A DNA stretch of 64,000 bases from the NCBI GenBank assembly GCA_020650975.1, contig JAIPMN010000449.1, positions 1-64,000 of the forward strand, given 5' to 3'. The notes beneath the pieces are model-generated. The model was not told the DNA's origin. It ran no database searches and was given only the letters and a program-made list of their open reading frames with translations. The position numbers and the translations under genes are program-made. Shown here in pieces: positions 1 to 12,916 of the stretch (positions are counted from its first letter, which is position 1; every line of letters starts with the position of its first letter). The stretch is from Apostichopus californicus. Taxonomy: Eukaryota; Echinodermata; Holothuroidea; Aspidochirotida; Stichopodidae.

Positions 1-2307
1 TATATATATATAGTACAGTTCAGGTATAGTATAGTACAGTACAATTATGAACATGTGTTAAAGCATACGTCAGATGCACTAAAATGTTCAAAGAGTCCAT
101 AGTAGACAGAGTATTTAAAATGAGTCCAGAGTGATTTAAATGTTATCAGATAACAGTTAGTATTAGTTAATTCAATAATGATAATAAAGATATATCGTTA
201 CAAGCATACCATGAGAGCAACTAAGTAGTAAAGACATAAAGACTGTCTTAACTCAATATATTCTTAGTTTACAAAAGGCCTTGATCCATGCACCAACTAG
301 CACCAACTGATTAATTTTATGAATGACACCAGCAATTCCTTCTTTCTCATATTTATAATGATTGTTAGAATCATACATAGAGTCTCTAACAATACTACAA
401 TGTATGAAAACCAAAGGCACCACACCAAAGAGTTGATAAAATATGTAAAGATACTAAAGTTTGTGCTGGTTTACTAGTCACCAGCCCTACCACCCCACTG
501 TCCCCACCCACCCCCCCCCCTCCAACACCCAACTGCAAAAAGATTAGAGAAACATGAATGTATACATGATGATTATTTGATACCACTTGAACCAATGAAT
601 GTATGAATCTTAACACCATTCAAATTTCTGGCACTTTCAATACTACTGCACCTGACTTAGCATATAGAAAGGTTTGAAAGCATCGTAATTAAAAGCGTTA
701 ATTAGGTTGGGAATAAAGCTAAGGATAGGCATAAAACTTAAACATTTGAGAAAAAACTTAAGAAAACAATTTCCTCTTTAAAGTTGATAAACCATACACA
801 AATTGTTTGTAAAGCCATTTAAATAAATGGGTGTCAATTAATTACTTAAGGTGTACTTAAGGTGAACAAAAATTATCAGCTAGCACATTGTTGAATCAGT
901 GACCTCACACCAACAGTTCATTGTGTACATTTTTAAAATGCTTCAGTTTCTGTTCAACAAGAAATGAGTTTATCTAGTTAATTTTTAAAACTAAGCTATG
1001 ATAAAAAATAAATTTTTTATGTAGCCATCTAACTGTGAAGTCAATGGGAAGCCTGTACACTGTTTCCACAATACTTGTAAGAAAAATGCCTTTTATTAAG
1101 TACAACCATACAACATACAGCAAAGTGACATTTCACAATAAATATTACACACAGTCAGTCCTCCATTTAACGGACAATGGTTGCATTTTGCAGCATTTGA
1201 AAGTGACCAAATTATCATTTGGGTTGTACCAATCTGAATATTGTGTAACTGTTGAATGCTGCTAGGAATTTATGCAATCTGTAAAATAATTTGTGCCAAA
1301 TGAATAAATTATCATTATTACTCATGTCGTAGCTAGGATTTTTGACACAGGGAATAGACAAAGGGGACAGACATATCCCTTTCTGTCTTTAGAATAGAAA
1401 CCAAATTGTAAGGTCATATACTTGCAAATAACGTGGGGTACTTTGCCAACAGACAAAAAGAAGATGGAGTTTGGGAGGGGGACAGGCTTCCCTTCAGCTA
1501 TGCCATTATTCATAACTTAAATGGTTACTGTTCACTACTAGCTCACACTACAGTACTAGGTTTGAAGAAACCTAAATGTCTTCCTTTCTGTCCAGTCTAG
1601 AAGCCAGTTAAACATTTCATATACTCTGTCATATTACCACAAGCTACTAACATATTTTAATTTGTTTTTGTGGCCATCTTGTACATGAACACTTCAAATA
1701 GTTGTGAGATAAGACACACTCTGGTCCCATATTTATGGTTTGTGTTTTTTAATTTTGGATCACAAAGAATTTGATAATGCAGTTTTTCTCATCAATGAAC
1801 AGAAGAAGTACAATGGGAGTCTTCTCTGATATTACAAGTCATCTTGAACTGTTGCAGCAAACAGTAACCAACCAAAAAATAGAGCTACAAATGTTCTACA
1901 TAAAATGATATTTCATATGACAAGGCTTAACAAGATACTGTATAGAAAAACACAACAACAATAACAATAGTAAGACATATATACACACAGATGGACAAAA
2001 GGATGGAAACTTTTACACAAATAACAAGAAAGAGCTGAAGATGTTGTTAGAAAGGAGATAACAACATTAACAAGATCTATGACAGATAGATGAGAAAGAT
2101 AGAAAGAATACATTAAAGGCCTACCAACACTGAATGATTCAAGGACTGTCCTAAGGGAATACATTAAAGGCCTACCAACACTGAATGATTCAAGGACTGT
2201 CCTAAGGGTGACTTTACTCTTCACAATAAAGTTCAAGCTGCTTTCATTGAAATCATCTCAAAAGGCAAATCTCATGAACCCTTATTTTAACTTGCAAGGA
2301 CTCAAAC

Positions 2308-2650
2308 ATGTTCACTGCTAAAGTAACCCTCACTTGGGATCTACAAATGTTCTATAAACAAAACCGTATTTTATGCACCCAAAAATGTTCACTGCTAAAA
2401 TTAACCCTCACTTGGGATCTCAAAATGTTCTTTAAACAAAACCGTCTTTTAAGCACCCAAAAATGGTCACTGCTAAATTATCCCTCACTTGGGATCTACA
2501 AATGTTCTATAAACAAAACTGTATTTTATGCACTGAAACATGTTCACTGCTAAAGTAACCCTCACTTGGGATCTCAAAATATTCTATAAACAAAACCGTC
2601 TTTAAAGCACCCAAAAATGTTTACTGCTACATAAACACATGGGATCTGAG
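2308..2650. repeat. 77-bp minisatellite, four and a half units, A-B-A-B order
   Basis: Units begin with ATGTTCACTGCTAAA and include CCTCACTTGGGATCT and AAACAAAAC. Units 1 and 3 share one set of variants (TACAAATG, TATTTTATGC) and units 2 and 4 another (TCAAAAT, GTCTTTAA/GTCTTTTAAGC). The array therefore grew by doubling of a two-unit block. A partial, diverged fifth unit follows. Confidence 0.9.
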
Positions 2651-5600
2651 AATTACTCAACCATGTTTACTTTGATGTAAGCATCACATATAAATAAACA
2701 ATTACCTATTTGAATCATTGTTTAACAAGCAGTGACAATCAGGAACTGGAATCACTCTCAATGTTTAAATAGAAATATAATAAAAGGACTGAAATAAAAG
2801 ACAGTCATAAATACTTTAAAAATAAAAGTTTGGAATCTCCCACAAGTTCATGGGACAGACAAACAAACTTCAACAAAAGCTGATCAGATGTAAAGCTAAT
2901 CAATCAATAGTGAAGAATGGACTAACCAAAAATGTTACCTTATACTCTACATGTTACAATATTAAATCATGTTACCTAATACACACAACTTCTACATATA
3001 ACTTTTATTCCTTTTACTATCCTACCAGCACCTCTTCAGAGAACATTGTTTGACCATCTTCATCTTTTTGATATCATATTGACTTGTAAACTTTCAAAGA
3101 CTTGTAAAACTTCAAAAGAACACTTTTGGAGACTTTTAGACCATTTGAAACTTTTTGAGGTTATTATGAATATTCCATAATTACTGACTCATTAACTGTT
3201 ACTGTGGTTACAAAACTATACAAGGATGTCTCATTTGTTCAAGGCATACTAATACAAAAGTGTCCAGGCAAAGAAATGTTTGAATATGGAATCATTGCAC
3301 TAACTAATCACTCATTATCTTTAATAGTTAAGGTTGGCAGGTTTCAAACTATTCACCAAACCTACTTTCATGTTAATCACATTTGGAATCAACATGACCT
3401 GGAGGTACTATTTATTTCAAAGATGAATTCAGTTGGTGGCTAAAGAGAGAGATGAAGACAGAGAAAGAGGACAAACAGGTTGAACTGACAAAACCAAACA
3501 GTACAGTACTTTACAACAGTAACTATTGCAACAGTTCACAAAACAGAAAAACAGATCAAAATTAGCTAATGTACAATGTATAAATTAATTGGTTAAAAAT
3601 ACCAAATTAAAAAGAATAAGTTCACCCAAAGAAGCTTCCAAGTGGTAAAGTACCAGTCACCCGCTTGCTATGACTTGCTACCAAACTTTTTCTTCACGGC
3701 GAAGAAAACATAAATTCGGTTATAGACTTGCTAAGCCGTTGCCACCTTGTGAGAGCTGCTCCAGAAGTCCAGGGGTATTTGGGTTGGGGAGGGGGTAGGA
3801 ATTAAGGGTATGGGGAGGATCAGCAGAGGTATGTTAGAAGTGCAGCACTTGCTTGTTATCCAGATGCACTATCATTCATGTTACGGGGATTGGGCAATAT
3901 TAGATGCAGAATAGTTACTACAGATAAGAAGCAAAGTGTCCAAGGGTGGTCTGAGGAACTGAGCAACATTTGATGATGACTACATTGAGTCTTTATCAGT
4001 AATGGTATGGAGGATAACTGAGAAAGTCATAGCAGTGATAAGATGTAAACCTTTAATACACAAAATCAAATTTCACTGCTGACCTTTCTATTTGTCATGT
4101 AAACTGATTCACCAGATTTAATATTTTCAGGGCCCACACATCAGGAGATCTAACAAGTTTAAGACTACTTTCTTCTCTTTGTACTAGATAAGACTGTTAG
4201 GGAATGCAACGTCATATGTCAACTCTCAGAAAGCAAGAAACACTGTCATCAAGGCACTACTTTGACATGATTGGCTGAATAAATATCTATCTATCTATCT
4301 ATCTACTGACATCATAATAACCTTCACAAAGATGCCATCTCATTCCCTCACTAAAACAAATAGGACGATATCTGTGACCTCTCCTTAAGCCCTTCCTAAC
4401 TTTTACTGACATTTGTTTGTGACATAGCATATACCCTTTCACTTTATTGAGCGAGTTTTCATAGTCAGTTTGGTGATCAACTTCAAAGTGAGTGATTTGA
4501 ATCTGCTCATTGTGAGCAAGAGAATTATTAATGCAGAACAAACACGGATCAAATATTCTTTGAGGAAACAATATTTCTCAGAATGAAGATAAGATTTCTG
4601 ATCCGTTTTCAAATTTTGCAGCCAGTGTTCACTGTTTTGTCTGATTCAACACCTTTGTTGTTTTTACCTTTGATTGATATACAACGACTATACAAGTTTT
4701 GTGTTAAGTTCATCATTAGGAGGTAAGGCATTTCAATTGTCAATATTAAAATGGTTGCATACAGTGTTGCCTATAACATGTAAAAACATATTGGTCTTCG
4801 TTAGATTTACAAATTTAAACCGAGTGACATTTTCTGAAAATATATTCCCCTCACCATTAAGATACCCAGGTACTCCACAAAATACTTGCAACTGTAGACA
4901 AGAGGTGATGAAACCTCCTCACCAAATGGCCAGTGAGTGGTATGGTTACTATGGTAACTATTAATCTACCCACACCCTCAAACTGTTTTTCTTCAGGACA
5001 CCCTTGGACACTTGTTATGTATTCTTATCATTCAAAAGTGCATGTTAAACATCGCCATGGGTTTGGTTAGTCTCAATCCTGCTGCTCTTTTCTATTTTCA
5101 AATTAATGACATCGTGCAGGTTACAACAAGATCAGCATTGTTGTACTTCATCACAACAACAGTACATGATTTATTGACAGCCACGCATGCAAAAATATGA
5201 TTCTTGTTAGCTACCAGTTGATGATACACATATGCTTAGGGATTTATCATCTTCACAAATATAATCATTATGTATGATTAACATTATAATGAAACAAACA
5301 ACAGACAGACAGACAGACAGAATCAGTTTCCAGAATATCACTCAAATATTGCACTGGGATTAATACAAGGCAGCAAATATAATATTGAAGAGTATTTTAA
5401 AGCTGAAAACTATAAAAAAAAAAAAATAACAAGAATGCAATGTTTTTGGCAGTTCTACTTGAAATATCACAAATTTTCACTATCCTTGTATAGAAAAAAA
5501 ACTCTACTGATTTAAACCACCCAGGGTAATACGGAGATTGCAAACCTACTCAAGGACTATCAATGGCACCTGAGAACTGAATCACAATGCCTCAAACATA

Positions 5601-6284
5601 CCCCCCTCCCCCCCCCCAGCCCCTGACCCCTTCCTCTAACCTCCATCAAAAGGGCATCTTAAACTATGTATGAGAGGAGATTTCCTGCTTGGTAATTGGA
5701 CAATCAACTGCAGTAGGTATCTCATAGCTTCTAAACAGCTCTCAAACTGTTTGCAAAACACCACTTTGGAATAACAAAGAGGATCAAATTTTATGGGACA
5801 CATGGCTGTGTAGGATACCAAGTTCACATATTCACAAGGTTCTATTTCACTTTCATCATATCACTTAAGTCAAATGGCCACCATCTTTGTTCAAATTAAT
5901 AATCTTGGAATGTCATCAATTCTCCCACTTGTGCCTATCAGTGATGAAACTTTGACCAAGCATGACACAGGACAGACAAATGAATTCAAAGTCACACATC
6001 GGTCACTTTGAATTACAAGGCAAACACATAACATTGGCTACTCTACTGACAAGTCAAAATACATCATAGATACATCAATGAAAACTAAAGTGTTATTGCA
6101 TTCATTTTAAGAGACTATTATGCCCCCTCATGTGTGTCATAGTTCCCTTATCCATATCAAATTTGGATGACGTGCGAGAAGTTACTGTATTATGCTAGAG
6201 AACTTTGTAATGATGAACATTTCATATTCAATTTTTTTATGAAGTTGTATCGCTAGGATACAAAGAATTGACTTTGAAGTTGTT

Positions 6285-6462
6285 TATATATTATTTCTAT
6301 ATTCATTCATTGGGACCTGTTAGTAAGGTCAAGTTTGGTGACAAGACAGTGTGCCCAGTGACACAAGCAAGTCATGCTTATATTATATTATATATTATTT
6401 CTATATTCATTCATTGGGACCTGTTAGTAAGGTCAAGTTTGGTGACACAAGAACAAGTCATG
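6285..6462. repeat. Tandem duplication of about 105 bp
   Basis: The block from TATATTATTTCTATATTC through GGTCAAGTTTGGTGACA occurs twice in direct order. The second copy is shortened by about 20 bp near its end. No coding potential is apparent. Confidence 0.85.
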
Positions 6463-9446
6463 CTTTCTTTTTGGTTTGTCTTTCTTAGTGTGACACCTAA
6501 TGATTGTAGAGAGTAAGGGTATTGATTGTAGTGCTAATCTGCTTCATGTCATTCTAAATACAGAACAGCATATTTTGATGAGAATTTTTTCCTCCATATT
6601 TTTTCTACATTTAAACTTTTTATATTTTGTCAATGATTTTCAAAATTCTTTCATACTGCTTAAATGATGAAAACTTCAAACATATAATAGTTAATCACAC
6701 ATATATATTATCACAATTAGTATTTACCAAATGTTCTTTTGGCAAGCATTTCCTATCAAATTTGTTTTTAACCAATAATCCCCCACAACAATCAATTCTT
6801 ACTGAAAAGAGAAGTTTGACTATCATTCTAAACCTGGCTAAACTTAAGCCCTTGCTATACAACCATATGTAATCTTTCCAGTAGATTAAAATAAAGTCTA
6901 TTTTCCAGACACAAATTAAGAAAAGGTACAATTTAACATGCAGATAACACTTTAGTTTATTCATCAACCTGAAAAACATTCACTCACTTCAAAATGCTAT
7001 CATGCTGCATGATTAAGAAAAACAAATGCCAATTTACTGACAAACTAACACAGTCATTGTTCATACATCTCAGAAAGACCATGTATCCAAGAGGGACCAT
7101 CTTGGAGAGAGAGAGCTCATATATCTATCCATTACTGCTGCACATTGATTTGGTAAATGAACTGACAAGCTCCATCTCATATCTATTTACATGATAGTCA
7201 TTCATAACATGTATGGGTCAGAAACCAACAAGATTATGTATCTAAAGACTATTATCATGAAGGATAAATCTCATATGATTTTAAGGTTCCATCGCATGAC
7301 AGGTATTGAACTATCTTTTAATTTCTGTTATGACAAACATGAATCCCTTGATTGTGTCATGACTTTATCATATGATCACTACAATGATCATGCTTGTCAT
7401 TCCATTCTCAATGTGCAGCATCTTTAACAGAAGATTCTGCTCAGGATTCCTCTCAACTTCTTTTCTGTGTATTTACAAGTTCATCCTTTCTGCCAATCAT
7501 TACTTTTCCACTTTGACGAGTAAAAACATAACAAACAACACAAGCAAATAAATTATAAAGCCATTGCTAAAAGGAAGTTATCATAAGAAGATGATGATGG
7601 ACTGATTTTGCCATATTCAAAAGTTACTTTCTGGAACAATAGGATAAATTATTTATCCATGTGATATCAAAGTTGCATGGCACATAAATGCCTGACAAAA
7701 CAGCAATCATAACTGATGAAACATGAACAGGGAGAATTTTGGTTCATATTTTTTTTCTTCCAATCAATGTCATATGTTCCTTTAAGCCAACTAGACATTT
7801 TGAAACAGCTAGCAACGTCCACTGAAATAATTCCCAACTGTCAGACTTTAAAATTCTGAACATCACATGGGGAACAAATCTTCACGGCTGATTCACAACT
7901 TTGCAAGATTGCCAAAGAGGCCCTGCTCTTTTCAGATTTTTATGACATGCAATCCTGGCAGTTGGAAATTATTTGTGCTTCTTGTGAGTTTAGGCGGTTT
8001 CTTTGCTAACTACAACTGTTACCAGTATATTGTTGAAACTCTACATTTCAATCTAAATACATTAGCATTAATTAACAGATGATTACAAATGCAACATGCA
8101 GGAATGGTACATAACTGTTATTTATTGTTATTGTCATACATTGTAAGTGCACTGCTATATGCTCATTGTTAAATAACACATAATAATAATAATATTGTAG
8201 TTATGTGAATGTCAGTAGTTGTTACTACACTTTAAACTTGTAGCTTATTAAGATTATACTTCTTTTAAACAGATTACATACTGCCATGCTTAAAATTACA
8301 TGTGCTAAAACACAAATATGTTAGTAAACACAAGACGTACACCTTTGTATAGCCCTTACAATAACTATCAATCTTTATTTTATAAATTTCATTTGATGGC
8401 AAGTAAAAAGGAGGTATTTGAAGTATTAAACATTTATGGACAGTACTATTACTTTGTCTCTTCATTTAAACTTCAAAATAATATTTAAAATAAGTATCAC
8501 TAATCAATCAAGAGATTGAAAATATTCAAAGGAAATCTAGTTTAATTTTCTTCAAATAATGAAGGAAGAATAACACATTTTCAAGATATCATAGAAGTTC
8601 ATAAAGATTTGAAAAGTAGAGAAGAACACAATGTGCTGTGAAATTAGAAAGAGACAATGGTGCAAATATATGTGCTTCTCAGAGAAGATTGACTAGTTTA
8701 CACTAAATTATCAGTATCTGGGGAATTGACCATAATTTAATCTTCATTATAGAAAGAGACAAAAAAAAGCTATTATAATTGTAAAATCTCTAATTGCTCT
8801 GACAACTTCAAATTACATAATTTTGAAACAACTTATCTGCAGTTATTCCAACAGAACAAAAAGCATATTATTAAAACATGAGTTTTGTTGACAATTGGCA
8901 GGATCAGCCAAATAGTGAGTTAGGATACTGTAGTGACAAGGAGGAACTAAATCATACTATCACATAGGCCTTATTTTTTCTTTTGTTGTAGAATATACAC
9001 CTTTGGTAAACATTGAGTTTTAACAATGAATTCTTGTTTGTTCTTCTTTCAGAGCTGTTTAGATCTTTGACTGTACAATAAACCACTGTTACCAAATTTC
9101 TCAAGTTTAGTAATGTTAACGAAACATTTTGAGTTGAATTCTGAAGTTACTACCAAATGTATTCCATTGCGTGACAAAAGTACAACCAATTAATATCACA
9201 TTTTATTTCAACAAGAAATAAAGTCACCACAAAGCAATTGTCAAAGTTTTTAACAGAATATTTAATCTGTGTCAGATTTGATTTTTACTGTGATTATTTT
9301 TGACTTGATCAACCATGATTTTGTCATAGACAACTGATACACTTTAACCATCCACTAATTAACACTGTCAGTATGTGTCAACATTAGGAGGTTGTGTTTT
9401 TATGAACTGTGCTTTTATTTTGAACAGAACTTGGCTGGGTATATAC

Positions 9447-10359
9447 TAGTGATGGGAACGGGTCCCTGTGAATCCGGGGGACTGACCAAAAATATTACTA
9501 CCTGGTCCACCTTACTACCCGTCCGGAAATTTGTAAAAATCACTAACATTTTTCTCCCTTTTCAATTACATTTTCATTTGAATGAATGATATTTATGTTT
9601 ATTCATCCATAATCTCATCATTTGGTGTTATTCCCTTCTATCTCGCTTTGTTTAAGTGTAAAATTTGGTGAAACTTTTGTTGCTATTCCTGCCCAAGAAA
9701 GTTTTGATCAACTGCATTCGTTTACTATTACTGTACGTGCACATACTGTATTGTATGGCCTAAGCAACTTCTTAACATTGTGTAGTCTTCTTTACACTAT
9801 TTAAATCCAACAAAACTTGACCTTTGTACTCTTGAGTAGCTCATAAGTTGACAAAAATATATTAGAAATTGTCTTCCATTACTTAATTTAAGCTATTTTA
9901 TGCAAATATATCCCAACAAATGCTTTAAGGATTCTACAACCATACAAACAACATTTTCAAGAGGAATTTGTTCAATGGGCTATTGCACTGTTAGGCTTGA
10001 AAGGCTGTAGAGTGGTACACTTGCTAGTTCCAAAACTTTTTCATCAATCACTATAAAACATTATTGGGGGAAACATCACTTGTGTTGATTTTAAAATTTA
10101 ATTTTTTGAAATCAGTTGTAATACAAATAAGCAGCCTTGCCATACAAATCAGTTCACAGGTTGTTTACAGTCTTTCCATGTAAGTGACTAAAGGCCTGCA
10201 TAGCCTATACACGTAGTAACATTAGGCTCATGTACCAGTATGACCCAATAGCAAAGGCAGAGTTGGATTTTAGGCTTAGGTAATGAACAGGGAACCGGGG
10301 GACCGACCGAACCTGAGACGAGTACCCAGTTCCAAGGTTTGCGACTGTTCCCATCACTA
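9447..10359. mobile_element. hAT-type non-autonomous DNA transposon
   Basis: The 913-bp element is bounded by perfect 13-bp inverted termini, TAGTGATGGGAAC at the left and its reverse complement at the right. It is flanked by degenerate 8-bp direct repeats (GTATATAC at 9439-9446, GAAAATAC at 10360-10367, six of eight matching). An 8-bp target duplication and TAG-type termini point to the hAT superfamily. GC-rich subterminal blocks (CCGGGGGAC-GACC) occur at both ends, and the interior has no transposase reading frame. Its duplication mismatches suggest an old insertion. Confidence 0.75.
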
Positions 10360-10367
10360 GAAAATAC

Positions 10368-11814
10368 TCAACAATTAACAAAATAATAAATCCAGAAATG
10401 GGACAGTGTGACTTATCTTGATATCACACTCCTAGTTCTTAATCAATGTTAAAGTTGTTTAAAACATTAGAACTTTCTATTGTACCTAATACTAGCATGT
10501 TATCAACGTTACAAATATTTACAACACGAGTTGTACTTATTGTTCAGTAGTGCAATGCATAACAGTGTCAAACTTGAGGTGCTGCTTGTATTAATTTGGA
10601 AGGCTGGAGGACAGCTAAAAATAACCTTATTTTAACTTTGGCAGGAAAACTTCAAACCAAAAGTATGATTTGGAAGATGTATAAAAACACTCCAATACAC
10701 ATCAACTTTATCTTTGTATTGGTTTCTCCACATACAGACAAATGACAGAAACACTTTAATCACATAATTTATAAGTGTTACTTTCAGTCTTCAATGTTCA
10801 AGCCTCATTTATTGCTAACCATTGGAAAAAACCCTCCAGGCTTCCATAATAATAACAATAATGTAAAATGTGATTGAAAAAAGCAGGGTGTCAAATTAAC
10901 AAGAACTGAACATGCAACTGCAGACATGCAAGTGAAGGCATGCTGATGCACTGTGCAAGTAAGTATGCATTGAATCATACAATTAGCAGATAAGGTGTAA
11001 CATGCATTGCCACTATCTTAGAAAGACATGCTAAGTCAAGGTGCAATATTCAGAGTGCCACAAATGTGCAATTTAGCAACCATCGACACAGCAGGGTGCT
11101 GTCTAATAACCTCAAATAAGTGGAAAATAGAACACCAAAAATAGAAAAACAACAACAGAAGATGGGTAAAGTCATCTGAAATGTGGTTAACATTAAACTT
11201 GTCAAACATTTAATTGGCCAATGGTAGGCAAGCTGGAGTAACAGAGGGGGCAAGGGATACCAATGTGAAATTACCATTGTCTTTTGAATGTTGACAAAAA
11301 AAACTGTGTCCAAAAATGATACCCACAAGCTGCTGATGACAGTCACATTATGAACCTAACATTAAAATTGTTTTGCCTCAAAATACAAAAAGGAAAACTG
11401 AACTCAACTCTGAAATAGACTATACCTTGGTATTTCTTTCTACAGAATCATCATTTTAAGATTTCACACACACATCAAGCTGATCAATCAAAACATTATT
11501 GAAATTATAAATAATTTTGCTAATAAAGCAGGTTTCAATATTGAAATGTCAAAGTGGTCAATTGAGCGACAAGGAGGGGGAGAGTGGGGAGGGCAGTATG
11601 AGAGTTATATTGTTAACCTCATTTCAGATCAGATGAAAATATAGAATTGTAAAACTAAATTAAGAAAAAAGGAACAAAGAAGGAAAGCCAACCAATGGTA
11701 AAAGAGAGAAGGCCCAACCCAGATCAGAAGAAAACAGAATGTGCAAATATGTGCAAGTAAGAAGTTGGTCAAAGAGAAGTGACCATGCTGGGGGGTTGGA
11801 GTGGGACTACTTAC
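10368..11814. other. Sequence downstream of exon J, no feature
   Basis: This stretch directly follows exon J in the transcript. It holds AT-rich sequence and short purine-rich runs. I see no third copy of the alternative exon and no domain IV exon. Confidence 0.5.
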
Positions 11815-12011
11815 CGCAGCTCTCTTGGTCTTTGTTAGATTGAAATACAATTGCACTAGTTGACGGCAGAATGTTTCGAAACAGTTGCTCATTAACATAG
11901 CACAGCATACCGTTGTCTTTGATAAAAACGTCTCCATCTCCGATTTCTTTAAGCTTTAGCAGATTTATAAACTCTAAATCTGTAGGCCCTATACTGAGAC
12001 TAGCACGAGAA
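11815..12011 (-). CDS. EGFR: EGFR-family receptor, alternative exon J (domain III, version 2)
   Basis: The 197-nt exon also enters in phase 2 and leaves in phase 1 (acceptor cgctttacag, donor gtaagt). It encodes SLSIGPTDLEF, KLKEIGDGDVFI, MLCYV, LFRNIL, STSAIVFQSN and ESCG. From its start to KLKEI it has the same length as human EGFR exon 12 (23 residues), so it looks like the canonical version. Against exon I it keeps KL-EI, GDV-I, LC-V, F-NI and CG, roughly half of the core positions, and differs through the second half. The reading frame is intact and both splice sites are strong. No further exon was found between here and base 1. Confidence 0.9.
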
Positions 12012-12710
12012 CTGTAAAGCGACAAAAGGTGACAAATCACATTTATTTCTTAATGAACAACATTAACAAGAACAAGATTCCCTTCCATATTATCTGACTG
12101 GATTCGAAGTAATGAGAAGGGCAAAGTAGATGAATGCATTGCAGGAGCCTGTAGGAGTAAAATGATGTTAATGAGATGAATGAGTCAATGGACAGATGTC
12201 ACCATTAAGCAACAGATGAGTTATGGTCAGATATAGGAGGAGGAGGAGGAGGAGGAGGTTGACAACAGCATTCAACTGCAGACAGGAAGCAAGCAATCCA
12301 ACCAGGATCCGACGACACATCTCTTGGCTGCAAGAATCGGAAAGCTTCAACAAATTCTGCTGGGATAGATTTGTGTGTTATTAGAAACAGCTTTGAACAT
12401 GTAAGTCTGAAAACTGATAAACCACAGTTACTGCTGACAACACATCAACTCTTTTCACAATTTGTGAGTTTTTGTCTCATTAAAGTTAATTTGCATTCTC
12501 TAATATTCTGAATTTGGTCCATTTAATCTCATTCTGTTTTCATCCCTCCAAATAGCCTCTACAGAGAAGCAAAGAAATATATCCCAACAAATATAAAGAA
12601 AAAAGTTGACATGTAGATAGCCAATGACTGAGAGTTTATCTGGCATTGTCTTGTACTTTGTAAGTTAAGCAGCTAGTGGATACTCTTCATCATGGGAGAA
12701 CACCACTTAC
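12012..12710 (-). other. Intron between the two alternative EGFR exons
   Basis: This is a 699-bp spacer with no coding content. On the transcript strand it contains a (CCT)n tract (about 12236-12259), a run that polypyrimidine-tract-binding proteins could occupy. The intron is long enough to be spliced, so joining of I to J is prevented, if at all, by regulation and by loss of frame, not by steric lack of space. Confidence 0.6.
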
Positions 12711-12916
12711 CACATTCATCGTTGTTGATTTCCACATGAGCTATTTGTCCATTGCCAGTGAAGATATTTTCAAAATTGACATTGGACACGAAACAAAGAT
12801 TGTCATTGTTGGCGATGTAAACGTCGCCTGCTGCAATTTCTTGAAGCTTGGTGAATGGCAATACTTCAGGAAGAGCATGAGTAATATGCAAGGAACACCT
12901 TGCAAAACCTTCATAA
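12711..12916 (-). CDS. EGFR: EGFR-family receptor, alternative exon I (domain III, version 1)
   Basis: The 206-nt exon enters in phase 2 and leaves in phase 1 (acceptor cacacctag, donor gtaagt). It encodes YEGFARCSLHITHALPEV, then KLQEIAAGDVYI, NLCFV, NFENIF, GNGQIAHVEIN and DECG. Human exon 12 has SLKEISDGDVII, NLCYA, NWKKLF, GQKTKII and NSC in the same places. Relative to human EGFR this version has about four extra residues before KLQEI. A homologous exon with the same phases lies 699 bp downstream. Because the two cannot be spliced together in frame, I take them as mutually exclusive. Confidence 0.92.

Larger units (their letters stand above)
1..9438. other. Non-coding stretch beyond the last EGFR exon found
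   Basis: I find no exon with splice sites and homology here. In particular no GCWG-type cysteine motif of EGFR domain IV is seen on the minus strand. Most likely it is one long intron or unresolved intron sequence. It holds a 51-bp unit repeated twice (2106-2207), a 77-bp minisatellite (2308-2650), a roughly 105-bp tandem duplication (6285-6462), and short CTAT (about 4286-4305) and CAGA (about 5302-5321) microsatellites. Confidence 0.5.

Noticed and set aside
1-11814. EGFR domain IV, transmembrane or kinase exons
   Set aside because: No GCWG-type cysteine cluster, hydrophobic exon with splice sites or kinase motif was recognised. Very short exons could still be missed by eye.
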